NCBI GenBank assembly: GCA_024281055.1 | Contig: JAMXLF010000098.1 | Span: 1 to 64,000 of the forward strand | Length of the DNA stretch: 64,000 nucleotides | Direction: 5' to 3' | Origin: Geobacteraceae bacterium | Lineage (GTDB): Bacteria > Desulfobacterota > Desulfuromonadia > Geobacterales > Geobacteraceae | Part shown: positions 53,047 to 61,197 of the stretch, one piece after another | Layout of the letters: each line of letters starts with the position of its first letter | How positions within the stretch are numbered: position 1 is the stretch's first letter | The notes under the pieces: generated by a model | Told to the model about the DNA's origin: nothing | The model's input: only the letters and a program-made list of their open reading frames with translations | Databases searched by the model: none | Position numbers and translations under genes: made by a program

Positions 53047-53144
53047 CACGCTGTCACCGTTAGGCAGGCCGCGAGTCTGCCCTGACCCGGCTTCCACCGG
53101 GGATCCTGCACCAACAAAAGCATACCGCTGCGGAGGATAAACCG

Positions 53145-53993
53145 ATGTCCAGTTCCCTGCTGTTCAACGTAACAACCATCTGCTACATGGTTTCGATGCT
53201 GATTTTCTTTGCCTTTCTGGCCAGCAAGAACAAGACCGTGGGCCTTGCCGGCAGTCTTGCCGCCTACGGGGGCTTCATCATCCAGACCATCGCCATCATT
53301 CTGCGCTGGCGGGAGTCGTACGCCATAGGCCACGGCCATGCCCCCCTCTCCAACCTCTACGAATCGGTCGTGTTCTTTTCCTGGACCATCGTCCTCATTT
53401 ACGGTCTGATCGAGTTCAAGTACAAGTACCGGATCGTCGGGGCATTCGTCATACCTTTCGCGCTGCTGGGAATGGCCTGGGCGCAACTGGGGCTCAACAG
53501 CGGGATCGAGCCGCTTGTTCCCGCTCTTCAGAGCAACTGGCTCCTCTACCACGTCATTACCTGCTTTCTCGGCTACGCTGCCTTTGCCGTGGCCTGCGGC
53601 ATTTCCATCATGTACCTGATCAAGGCGGGGAAGGAATCGGACAGTGCCCCGGCCGGCGGGCTGCTCTCCATGTTTCCCTCCATCCGGATACTGGACGACC
53701 TGAACTATCGGGCGATCATGATCGGCTTTCCGCTCCTCACCCTCGGTATCGTCACCGGCGCGGCCTGGGCCAACTACGCCTGGGGTACCTACTGGAGCTG
53801 GGACCCGAAGGAGACCTGGTCACTCATCGTCTGGTTCATTTACGCCGCTTTCCTGCATGCCCGCATCACCAGGGGCTGGGTCGGCAAGCGGGCGGCCATC
53901 CTGTCCGTCATCGGCTTTGCCGCGACCATCTTCTGCTATCTCGGCGTCAACCTGTTCCTCTCCGGTCTCCACAGTTACGGCGGCGGCAGGTAG
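53145..53993 (+). CDS. ccsA: cytochrome c biogenesis protein CcsA/ResC
   Basis: Heme-handling partner of ResB. The 282-residue polytopic protein contains the tryptophan-rich heme motif WGTYWSWDPKETWSL and flanking His residues of the family (including HAPLSNLYES near the N terminus and FLHARIT after the WWD-type motif). About eight hydrophobic segments. RBS GGAGG is seven bases before the ATG. Likely serves PpcA and the many other cytochromes such a cell makes. Confidence 0.95.
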   Translation: MSSSLLFNVTTICYMVSMLIFFAFLASKNKTVGLAGSLAAYGGFIIQTIAIILRWRESYAIGHGHAPLSNLYESVVFFSWTIVLIYGLIEFKYKYRIVGAFVIPFALLGMAWAQLGLNSGIEPLVPALQSNWLLYHVITCFLGYAAFAVACGISIMYLIKAGKESDSAPAGGLLSMFPSIRILDDLNYRAIMIGFPLLTLGIVTGAAWANYAWGTYWSWDPKETWSLIVWFIYAAFLHARITRGWVGKRAAILSVIGFAATIFCYLGVNLFLSGLHSYGGGR

Positions 53994-54067
53994 CGGCACG
54001 CGTTCCGCCGCGTCGCGCTGGATCAGCAGCTGCCACCGACAGGCTTCATCTCCGCATGTTGATACGA

Positions 54068-54097
54068 CAAAAAGCCGGGAATTCCCCGGCTTTTTGT
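54068..54097 (+). terminator. rho-independent terminator
   Basis: AAAAAGCCGGG / CCCGGCTTTTT hairpin with an AATTC-type loop, about 75 bases past the ccsA stop. The following glycosyltransferase gene begins 13 bases later, so the polysaccharide locus is separately transcribed. Confidence 0.85.
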
Positions 54098-54109
54098 GCA
54101 TGGGACCCC

Positions 54110-55186
54110 ATGACCGAGACACCAGCGGTTTCCATCATCATCCCGGTGAAACCGGGCGGAAGGGTAAGCGCCCTCGACTTTCTGCGCGCGGTCGACTACC
54201 CGTCCGGCTCCCTCGAGGTCATAGTGACGGAGGGGACACAGCCGAGCCGGCAGCGCAACTGTGCAGCCGGCACTGTCGCGACCGGCGAGATCATTTATTT
54301 CCTCGATGACGACTCGCGGGTCCGGCCGGGTTTCCTGCACAGAGCGGTGCGGCTCTATGCCGATCCGGCTGTGGCCGCGGCCGGGGGACCGTCGCTTACG
54401 CCGGAAACCGACAGCCGCCTGCAGCACGCCTATGCCATGGTGTTTGCCTCCGCAATCGGCGGTGGCGGGATGCGCAACCGCTACCGGCAGACGGGGGAGG
54501 TGCGCGAGACCAGCGACCGGGAGCTGATCCTCTGTAACCTCAGTTTTCGACGGGAGCTGTTCCTCGCCTGCGGCGGGTTCGACGAACGCCTCTACCCCAA
54601 CGAGGAGAACGAGCTGATGGAGCGGCTCAGGCGGGACGGGCGGCGGCTCATTCACGATCCCTGCCTGGCGGTCTTGCGCAGTCAGCGCCCGACGCTCAGG
54701 GCGTTCTGTCGCCAGCTCCTCGGCTATGGCCGGGGACGAGGTGAGCAGACCGTCCTCAGCGGCGTTGTGAAGCCGATTACCTTCGTCCCGTCAATGTTTC
54801 TCCTCTACCTGCTGCTCCTTCCCCTGTCACACAAGGCTGTTTACTATCTCCCGCTTTTGTGCTACCTACTACTCATCGGTGGCGTCGCCCTTTTCGAAGG
54901 GGTACGGAGCGGGCGCCCGGGCTCGGCGACCCTGTTGCCGGCCGTCTTTCCCCTGTTTCACCTCTGCTACGGGCTCGGCATGATCCGTGGCCTCGCATTT
55001 CCCCGTTGGAAAAGGGCGTCTCCGCTGGCCACCGAGGTGACCATCCGCCGGGTGAAGGAATTCGGGAAAGACTGGGAATCCGGGACTGGGAATCCGGAAC
55101 CGGGGACCAGGGACCAGGGACCGGGAGTAAAAACTAGATTAAAACTAGATCAAATAAGAGATCAGAAAAGAACGCGGATAGGTTAG
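54110..55186 (+). CDS. family 2 glycosyltransferase with membrane C-terminal part
   Basis: A GT-A transferase of 358 residues using a nucleotide sugar: start AVSIIIPVKPGG, DXD-type IIYFLDDDSRVRPG, acceptor region CGGFDERLYPNEENEL, then hydrophobic segments near residues 225-275. It opens the surface polysaccharide locus. The last 35 residues (from WESGTGNPEPGTRDQGPG) are encoded by intergenic-type repeats, so the original gene probably ended near 55075. ATG 54110 has only a weak GGGA upstream. Confidence 0.82.
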   Translation: MTETPAVSIIIPVKPGGRVSALDFLRAVDYPSGSLEVIVTEGTQPSRQRNCAAGTVATGEIIYFLDDDSRVRPGFLHRAVRLYADPAVAAAGGPSLTPETDSRLQHAYAMVFASAIGGGGMRNRYRQTGEVRETSDRELILCNLSFRRELFLACGGFDERLYPNEENELMERLRRDGRRLIHDPCLAVLRSQRPTLRAFCRQLLGYGRGRGEQTVLSGVVKPITFVPSMFLLYLLLLPLSHKAVYYLPLLCYLLLIGGVALFEGVRSGRPGSATLLPAVFPLFHLCYGLGMIRGLAFPRWKRASPLATEVTIRRVKEFGKDWESGTGNPEPGTRDQGPGVKTRLKLDQIRDQKRTRIG

Positions 55187-55240
55187 TTTCAGGTTCTTAC
55201 CGGTCCCCGATCCCGGGTCCCGGCCTTTTACCGGTCCCCG
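55082..55240. repeat. GGGACCGG/CCCGGTCC repeat cluster
   Basis: Direct units (GGGACTGGGAATCCGG, GGGACCAGGGACCAGGGACC), an AT-rich part with twice ACTAGAT, and inverted units further on (CCGGTCCCCGATCCCGGG). The left part is read as the tail of the preceding glycosyltransferase. Confidence 0.7.
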
Positions 55241-55266
55241 ATCCCCGTATTTACAGAGGTTTAAAA

Positions 55267-56214
55267 GTGGATCTCAGCATTGTCGTACCCATCTACAACG
55301 AGGAAGAAAACGTCTCTGTCCTGCATGCCAGCATCACCGCCGCCTTGGCCGCCACTCGGCTGGTGTACGAGATTATCCTGGTCGACGACGGCTCTTCCGA
55401 CAACTCGTTCTTCCACCTGAAGAAGATCGCCCAGGACGACCCCCGGGTCAAGGTGATCCGCTTCCGTCGGAATTTCGGACAGACCGCAGCCATGGCCGCC
55501 GGCTTCGACGCGGCCGCCGGACGCGTCGTCGTGCCGATGGACGGCGACCTGCAGAATGACCCGGTCGACATCCCCCGTCTCCTGGAGAAGATCGACGCAG
55601 GTTACGACGTGGTGTCAGGGTGGCGCAAGAACCGCAAGGATACCTTCATCAACCGCAAGCTGCCGTCGATACTGGCCAACGGCCTTATTTCCCGGCTGAC
55701 GGGGGTCCACCTCCACGATTACGGCTGTACCCTGAAGGCGTACCGGCGGGAGCTCCTTGACGGCATCAACCTGTACGGCGAAATGCACCGGTTCGTCCCG
55801 GCCCTCGCCTCCCAGGTGGGTGCCCGGGTGGCGGAGCTGCCGGTGAACCACCTTCCCCGGCTCCATGGCACCAGCAAGTACGGCATCTCCCGGACAATGC
55901 GGGTTGTGCTCGACCTGATGACGGTCAAGTTCCTCCTCGCCTACTCGACCAAACCGATCCAGCTGTTCGGCAAGTGGGGAATCTATACCCTGGCAGCGGC
56001 GTTCCTGAGCGGTGGCACTACCCTCTACATGAAGCTCTTCGAGCACGTGAGCATGAACCGCAACCCGCTCCTCATCCTCACAGCTTTCCTCCTCTTCATG
56101 GGGGTCCAGTTCATCGTCCTCGGCCTCCTCGGCGAGCTGAATGCGCGGACCTACTATGAAGCCCAAGGAAAACCCATCTATGTCGTCCGCGAAAGGGTCA
56201 ACTTCGCGGACTAG
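55267..56214 (+). CDS. polyprenyl-phosphate glycosyltransferase (DPM1/GtrB-like GT2)
   Basis: This membrane GT2 enzyme moves a sugar to undecaprenyl phosphate. The 315-residue protein has DLSIVVPIYNEEENV, EIILVDDGSSD, VVPMDGDLQNDP (metal-binding DXD), DYGCTLKAYRRE, then two C-terminal membrane segments (about 232-255 and 268-290). Start is GTG 55267 with AGAGG seven bases before. Lipid-linked sugars from it could decorate the O-antigen or lipid A. Confidence 0.9.
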   Translation: MDLSIVVPIYNEEENVSVLHASITAALAATRLVYEIILVDDGSSDNSFFHLKKIAQDDPRVKVIRFRRNFGQTAAMAAGFDAAAGRVVVPMDGDLQNDPVDIPRLLEKIDAGYDVVSGWRKNRKDTFINRKLPSILANGLISRLTGVHLHDYGCTLKAYRRELLDGINLYGEMHRFVPALASQVGARVAELPVNHLPRLHGTSKYGISRTMRVVLDLMTVKFLLAYSTKPIQLFGKWGIYTLAAAFLSGGTTLYMKLFEHVSMNRNPLLILTAFLLFMGVQFIVLGLLGELNARTYYEAQGKPIYVVRERVNFAD

Positions 56215-56300
56215 GCGCGAGGCACGAGGCGCGAGGCGCGAGGAATGAGAGACGAACACCATACCGCGAGCCCAGAGCCCAGAGCCCAGAGCCTGGGGAC
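56215..56300. repeat. tandem repeats GCGCGAGGC and GAGCCCA
   Basis: Nonamer-type GCGCGAGGCACGAGGCGCGA units followed by three tandem AGAGCCC heptamers. The second part is translated as the N terminus (ASPEPRAQS) of the next glycosyltransferase. Confidence 0.7.
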
Positions 56301-57474
56301 GCTTCGCGTCCTCATGCTCGCCCCGACCCCCTACTTCTCCGACCGCGGGTGTCATGTCCGGATTTACGAAGAGGCCCGGGTGCTGATCGGCCTCGGCCAC
56401 GAGGTGTGCATCGTCACCTACCACATCGGGCGCGACATGGCCGGGATCCCCACCGCCCGCATCCCGCAGATCCCCTGGTATACAAAGCTCGCCGCTGGTC
56501 CTTCCTGGCACAAGCCGTACCTGGACATCCTCCTCTTCTTCAAGGCGCTGGCCACGGCGCGTCGCTTTCGTCCCGACGTGATCCATGCCCATCTCCACGA
56601 AGGGGCCTTCCTCGGCATCCTCCTGAATAAATTCCTCCGCGTCCCGCTCATATTCGACTGCCAGGGGAGCCTGACCGCGGAGATGCTCGACCATGGCTTC
56701 ATCCGCAGGGGCTCGCTCCTCTACCGGATCTTCCGCTTCCTGGAACGAATTGTCAACAACGGCTCAGACTTCGTGGTAACCAGTTCCCGGGCGGGGGCGG
56801 CCGATCTGCCGGCGTCCTGGGGGGTGCCGGCAGGGAAGGTGCGGGGGATCATCGACGGCGTCGATACCGCAGTTTTCCGGCCGTATTCACCGGACGAGGC
56901 GCGCCGGGCACTCGGTCTTCCCCCTGACCGGCCGGTCGCCGTTTTTCTCGGGGTCCTCAACCGGTACCAGGGGATCGACCTCCTCCTGGAGGTGATGAAG
57001 ATCCTCCACGAGCGGGGAACCGCCCCCCATTTCCTGGTCATGGGTTTTCCCGAAGTCCGATACCGGGAGCGGGCCGAGGCCCTCGGGCTCGGCGGCCTGG
57101 TCACCTTCACCGGCCGGGTCGACTACGGCTCTGCCCCCCTGTACCTCTGTGCCGGCGACATTGCGGTCTCCCCGAAAATTTCCCTCACCGAGGCGAACGG
57201 CAAGCTCTTCAACTACATGGCCTGCGGGCTGCCGACGGTCGCCTTCGACAATCCGGTCAACCGCGAAATCATGGGGGATACCGGTGTCTACGCGTGCCCG
57301 GGGGACCCCGCCGATTTCGCCGCACGGATCGAGGAACTACTGGCCGATGCGGCACGCCGGCGCGAACTCGCCCGCCGGGTGAGGGAGAAGGCTGAGCTGG
57401 AGCATTCCTGGCTTGCACGGGGGGAGGAACTCGTTGCTATCTACCGGGAATTGATAAAAAAACCTTGCCAATGA
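56245..57474 (+). CDS. family 4 glycosyltransferase
   Basis: A GT-B transferase of 409 residues with N-terminal acceptor domain (LRVLMLAPTPYFSDRGCHVR) and C-terminal donor domain (PVAVFLGVLNRYQGIDLLLE, LVTFTGRVDY, and the sugar-nucleotide loop SPKISLTEANGKLFNYMACGLPTV, the EX7E-type site). The first about 19 residues come from repeat DNA, so the real start may be further in (ATG in RVLMLAP); the ATG at 56245 has GAGG close by. Probably adds a sugar in O-unit assembly. Confidence 0.87.
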   Translation: MRDEHHTASPEPRAQSLGTLRVLMLAPTPYFSDRGCHVRIYEEARVLIGLGHEVCIVTYHIGRDMAGIPTARIPQIPWYTKLAAGPSWHKPYLDILLFFKALATARRFRPDVIHAHLHEGAFLGILLNKFLRVPLIFDCQGSLTAEMLDHGFIRRGSLLYRIFRFLERIVNNGSDFVVTSSRAGAADLPASWGVPAGKVRGIIDGVDTAVFRPYSPDEARRALGLPPDRPVAVFLGVLNRYQGIDLLLEVMKILHERGTAPHFLVMGFPEVRYRERAEALGLGGLVTFTGRVDYGSAPLYLCAGDIAVSPKISLTEANGKLFNYMACGLPTVAFDNPVNREIMGDTGVYACPGDPADFAARIEELLADAARRRELARRVREKAELEHSWLARGEELVAIYRELIKKPCQ

Positions 57475-57491
57475 GCGCCGCTTGATATATT
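57465..57491 (+). promoter_or_regulatory. promoter candidate of the winged-helix gene
   Basis: TTGCCA (57465-57470) and TATATT (57486-57491) with a short 15-base spacer. Transcription would begin about 57498, at or just before the ATG at 57501, giving a leaderless or nearly leaderless mRNA. Confidence 0.45.
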
Positions 57492-57508
57492 GTTCATTCT
57501 ATGAACAA
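57490..57508. promoter_or_regulatory. palindromic operator over the start codon
   Basis: Perfect 8-3-8 inverted repeat TTGTTCATTCTATGAACAA spans the end of the -10 element and the start codon of a winged-helix regulator. A protein bound here would block transcription; autorepression is the simplest reading. Confidence 0.6.
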
Positions 57509-58145
57509 TGGCAGTGACAAGATTCCCGACACCTACCGCTCCTTCCTCCTCATGGAGGAGATCGCCCGGGAGGAGCCCCTTACCCAGCGAGAGCTCTCTC
57601 GCCGGCTCGACATCGCCCTCGGGCTCGTCAACTCTTACCTGAAGAACCTCGTAGCCAAGGGGTTCGTCCGAATCAAGGCGTTCCCCAGGAACCGCTATGC
57701 CTACATCCTCACTCCCCAGGGGATTGCCGAAAAGAGCCGTCTGGCCTACCAGCACCTGAGCTATTTCACCAACCTGTACCGCGTCGCGCGGCAGGATTAC
57801 GCGGCACTGTTCCAAGGGCTCGTCGCCGCCGGCGTGAAGAGCGTGTCGTTTTGCGGCGTGGACGAGGTGGCGGAGATCGCCTACCTGTCGCTCAAAGAGG
57901 CCGGCATCGGGCTTGCCGCGATCATGGACGACGGGCCGACCGGCGGCCTCTTTTTTGGCGTGGAGGTCGATTGCCTCGAAGAGGGGGTCGGAAGGGGCGC
58001 CGAGCGGATCGTCATCACCTCGTTCAAGCGCGGCGAGGCACTCCGGGAGAGACTCCTCGCGCTGGGGGTCGCTCCGGAGTGGATTTGCGCGGCCGGCGGC
58101 AACAACGCCGGCGAACTCATCACCCCGAACAAGGAGAGAACCTGA
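57501..58145 (+). CDS. winged-helix regulator with Rossmann-like C-terminal domain
   Basis: A 214-residue protein: winged helix-turn-helix at about residues 10-75 (EEPLTQRELSRRLDIALGLVNSYLKNLVAKGFV), then a second domain (about 110-205) with alternating strands and helices (KSVSFCGVDEVAEIAYLSL, RGAERIVITSFKRGE). The design, MarR/ArsR-like reader plus nucleotide-fold domain, is seen in regulators at polysaccharide loci. No Shine-Dalgarno precedes the ATG. It lies just before galE (stop and galE start one base apart), so it likely regulates this locus. Confidence 0.8.
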   Translation: MNNGSDKIPDTYRSFLLMEEIAREEPLTQRELSRRLDIALGLVNSYLKNLVAKGFVRIKAFPRNRYAYILTPQGIAEKSRLAYQHLSYFTNLYRVARQDYAALFQGLVAAGVKSVSFCGVDEVAEIAYLSLKEAGIGLAAIMDDGPTGGLFFGVEVDCLEEGVGRGAERIVITSFKRGEALRERLLALGVAPEWICAAGGNNAGELITPNKERT

Positions 58146-58146
58146 T

Positions 58147-59148
58147 ATGCCCCATCCCTCACCCCCCACCCCTCACATTCTTGTCACGGGAGGCTGCGGC
58201 TACATCGGCAGTCACGTGGTCCGAGCACTTCAGGAACGCGGTGATTCCGTCGTCGTTGTTGATAACCTCTGCACCGGCCATCCGTGGGCAGTGCCGGAAA
58301 AGGTACTTGTGAAAGGCGATTTGGCAGACCGCTCCTTTCTTTCACAGCTCTTTTCTTCTCATTCCATCAAAGCCGTTCTCCACTTTGCATCATTCATCCA
58401 GGTGGGGGAGTCGGTGCATGCCCCTCTTAAGTATTACGACAATAACGTAGCCGGCACGATCTCGCTCCTGGATGCGATGAGCGAGGCCGGGGTGAAGAAG
58501 TTCCTGTTTTCTTCCACTGCCGCAGTATATGGGACACAGGCGACCGTCCCGATAGTCGAAGAGGCTCCGCTTCGTCCCGGCAATCCCTACGGCCGCTCCA
58601 AGCTCATGGTTGAGGAAATCCTTCGGGACTGCGGACAGGCCTGGGGCCTGGAGACCGTTGCCCTGAGATATTTCAATGCTGCGGGTGCACATCCCTCGGG
58701 AGAGATCGGGGAAGCCCACGATCCAGAGACGCACCTCATCCCCCTTGTCCTCCAGACAGCCGCCGGCAGGAGGGATGCTGTAATTATCAACGGAGAAGAT
58801 TATGATACGCCCGACGGCACGTGCGTCCGCGACTACATCCATGTCTGCGACCTCGCCGATGCGCACCTCCTCGCCCTCGACAGCATGAAAGGAGGGAGCG
58901 GGAACAGGGCCTACAACCTGGGTAACGGCGCCGGGTATTCCGTGCGGGACGTGATCGATGCGTGCCAGCGGGTCACCGGGAAGTCTATCCCCGTAAAAAC
59001 CGGCCCCCGTCGGGCAGGGGACCCCTCCGTGCTGGTCGCCTCATCCGAACGGATAACCATGGAGCTTGCTTGGCGGCCGCGGTTTACCTCACTGGACAAG
59101 ATAGTCGAGGATGCGTGGCGGTGGGAGAGGAAGCTGGCGGGGAAGTGA
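58147..59148 (+). CDS. galE: UDP-glucose 4-epimerase
   Basis: Short-chain dehydrogenase-type epimerase interconverting UDP-glucose and UDP-galactose. The 333-residue protein has ILVTGGCGYIGSHVV (NAD binding), SSTAAVYG and the catalytic YGRSK (Tyr/Lys), then VALRYFNAAGA and RDYIHVCDLADAH. The first ten residues (MPHPSPPTPH) are Pro/His-rich and come from a C-rich repeat-like stretch. GGAGAG is nine bases before the ATG. Supplies sugar precursor for the polysaccharide. Confidence 0.94.
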   Translation: MPHPSPPTPHILVTGGCGYIGSHVVRALQERGDSVVVVDNLCTGHPWAVPEKVLVKGDLADRSFLSQLFSSHSIKAVLHFASFIQVGESVHAPLKYYDNNVAGTISLLDAMSEAGVKKFLFSSTAAVYGTQATVPIVEEAPLRPGNPYGRSKLMVEEILRDCGQAWGLETVALRYFNAAGAHPSGEIGEAHDPETHLIPLVLQTAAGRRDAVIINGEDYDTPDGTCVRDYIHVCDLADAHLLALDSMKGGSGNRAYNLGNGAGYSVRDVIDACQRVTGKSIPVKTGPRRAGDPSVLVASSERITMELAWRPRFTSLDKIVEDAWRWERKLAGK

Positions 59149-59159
59149 AGCTACAAAAC

Positions 59160-59235
59160 CACAATTTCTTACGCAAAGATTCCTAACGCAAAGACGCAGA
59201 GACGCCAAGAGAGACGCCAAGACATACACGGCCCG
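59160..59235. repeat. tandem ACGCAAAGACGC-type repeats
   Basis: Repeated words ACGCAAAGA, ACGCAGAGACGCCAAGA and GAGACGCCAAGA fill the galE-wzm gap. Dispersed-repeat style; no regulatory reading offered. Confidence 0.65.
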
Positions 59236-59264
59236 GAGACGCTCCAGATGGCGCAAGGTGAACC

Positions 59265-60098
59265 ATGAGTAATCCTACATCACATAGATTGTTAATTGAG
59301 GCGGGACGAACTGAGCGCCATTACTGGAAGGATCTTTGGCGTTACCGGGAACTACTTTATTTTCTCTCCTGGCGGGATATTCTCGTGCGCTACAAGCAGA
59401 CCGTCATCGGTGTCGCCTGGAGCGTTATCCGGCCGGTCCTGACCATGATCGTCTTCACCGTCATCTTCGGCAAACTTGCCAAGTTTCCCTCCGGGAACGC
59501 GCCCTATGCGATCCTGGTCTATGCGGCCATGCTGCCGTGGCAGTTCTTTGCCAACGCCCTTTCCGAGAGCAGCAACTCCCTCATCTCCAACGCCAACATG
59601 ATCTCTAAGGTCTATTTCCCGCGCCTGATCGTGCCGTGCAGTGCGGTGGTTGTCAGCCTGGTGGATTTCCTCATCTCCTTTGCGGTTCTGGCCGTTCTGA
59701 TGGTCTGGTACCAGTTCATTCCGGAATGGCGAATCGTCACGGTGCCGCTCTTTCTTGCCCTGGCATTGCTCGCATCTATAGGTTTCAGCCTCTGGCTGTC
59801 CGCATTGAACGTGAAATACCGCGATTTCCGTTACATCGTGCCGTTCATCGTCCAGTTTGGACTCTACGTATCGCCGGTCGGCTTCTCCAGTAATGTGGTG
59901 CCGGGAAAGTGGCGCCTTCTCTATTCACTGAATCCCATGGTCGGCGTCATCGACGGTTTCCGCTGGGCGATCCTCGGCGGGGATGCCCAGATCTACTGGC
60001 CCGGCTTCCTGCTCTCCACGGGGTTGACGCTGCTGATCCTCTATGGGGGGATCAGGTACTTCCGGAAAACCGAGCGGATTTTTGCGGATATTATTTAG
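59265..60098 (+). CDS. wzm: ABC-2 polysaccharide export permease
   Basis: Membrane part of an ABC exporter carrying finished lipid-linked O-polysaccharide to the periplasm. The 277-residue protein has a cytoplasmic N terminus (YRELLYFLSWRDILVRYKQT, typical of Wzm/KpsM), six hydrophobic segments, and the family region LSALNVKYRDFRYIVPF. AAGGTG precedes the ATG. The ATPase (wzt) follows one gene later. GC is high like the chromosome. Confidence 0.92.
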   Translation: MSNPTSHRLLIEAGRTERHYWKDLWRYRELLYFLSWRDILVRYKQTVIGVAWSVIRPVLTMIVFTVIFGKLAKFPSGNAPYAILVYAAMLPWQFFANALSESSNSLISNANMISKVYFPRLIVPCSAVVVSLVDFLISFAVLAVLMVWYQFIPEWRIVTVPLFLALALLASIGFSLWLSALNVKYRDFRYIVPFIVQFGLYVSPVGFSSNVVPGKWRLLYSLNPMVGVIDGFRWAILGGDAQIYWPGFLLSTGLTLLILYGGIRYFRKTERIFADII

Positions 60099-60276
60099 AG
60101 GCGCGAATGGGACTGGCGTTGGTCGGATAGGTGATGATCTGGGGACTTCTTCTTGTCTTCAGAATGGATCCTGACAGTGGTATGGTTTCTGGCCTTCAGA
60201 GGATCCAGCACCTCAAATTATGGAATCGTTGCCATTAACAGTGGCATTATCAATATATGACCAAAAGGTGATAACA

Positions 60277-61080
60277 ATGAACGATTTCGATGCGCTCGTG
60301 GATGAACAGTTTTGCCTAGGTTTTGAATTAGAAGCGCTGGCGGATGCACTAGTAAGAAATGAAACTGAACGGTGGGTTTCCGGATTTGCAAATATCGCTG
60401 TGGAAACTGAGCACATGAACAGGTATAGATGGGTTTCACAGTTTGTTTCTGGGAAAAAGGTTCTTGATATTGCCTGCGGAACTGGCAAGGGCAGTAATCT
60501 TCTTGCCAAGGAAGGTCAGGCAAAGAAGGTAGTGGGTTGCGATATCGACAGTAAAGCCATCCGTTATGCCTCAATCAGAAATAGATACGACAAGGTTTCG
60601 TTTATAGCCGGCGATGCTCAACAGTTTGCTGACAGCGTGACATATGATGTGGCGATCAGCTTCGAAACCATTGAGCATATCCCGGATGTGGAAGCCTTTT
60701 TGGCGACAATACATCGTTCATTGGGGATGAATGGCAATTTTTTTGTTTCGACTCCGATTTCTTTCCAAAAACTTGATACGAGCCCTGCTAATCCATTCCA
60801 TTTGAGGGAGTGGGGGTTTCGACCTTTCCAGGAACTCTTAGCTAAATACTTTTCGGTTGAACAGATATATGTACAACTTTGCTATCAGCAAGTTCTGCCC
60901 AATTTCCCGTTCCTCAGAAAGGCAGCTAGATTCTACAACGCCTTGCAACTGTCTGGTAGATCCATTTCTGCCCCCTACATCATGAAGCCGGTTGAATATG
61001 ATTCGAAAAAATTTCCTGAGAAGAAATTGGGCAAAAGTTATACCGGTTATCAAATATTGAAATGCTCCAAGATGTCTTAG
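60277..61080 (+). CDS. SAM-dependent methyltransferase
   Basis: A class I methyltransferase of 267 residues: motif I VLDIACGTGKGSNLL, acidic motif II VVGCDIDSKAI, motif IV-like YDVAISFETIEHIPD. In wzm/wzt loci such enzymes often cap or modify the terminal sugar, which can set chain length and be recognised by Wzt. ATG 60277 is chosen over 60220 because AGGTG lies eight bases upstream. GC is lower than in wzm and in the first part of wzt, a sign of separate origin. Confidence 0.85.
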   Translation: MNDFDALVDEQFCLGFELEALADALVRNETERWVSGFANIAVETEHMNRYRWVSQFVSGKKVLDIACGTGKGSNLLAKEGQAKKVVGCDIDSKAIRYASIRNRYDKVSFIAGDAQQFADSVTYDVAISFETIEHIPDVEAFLATIHRSLGMNGNFFVSTPISFQKLDTSPANPFHLREWGFRPFQELLAKYFSVEQIYVQLCYQQVLPNFPFLRKAARFYNALQLSGRSISAPYIMKPVEYDSKKFPEKKLGKSYTGYQILKCSKMS

Positions 61081-61197
61081 GCCTATGCAAAAAAGTAACC
61101 GTTGTATTTAAACCGATGCTGTCGATTATGGTTGGGCAAAATAGAATTGGCATTTATCGGCAGCGTCTGTAACGCGCGGCGTAATAGGATCACATCT

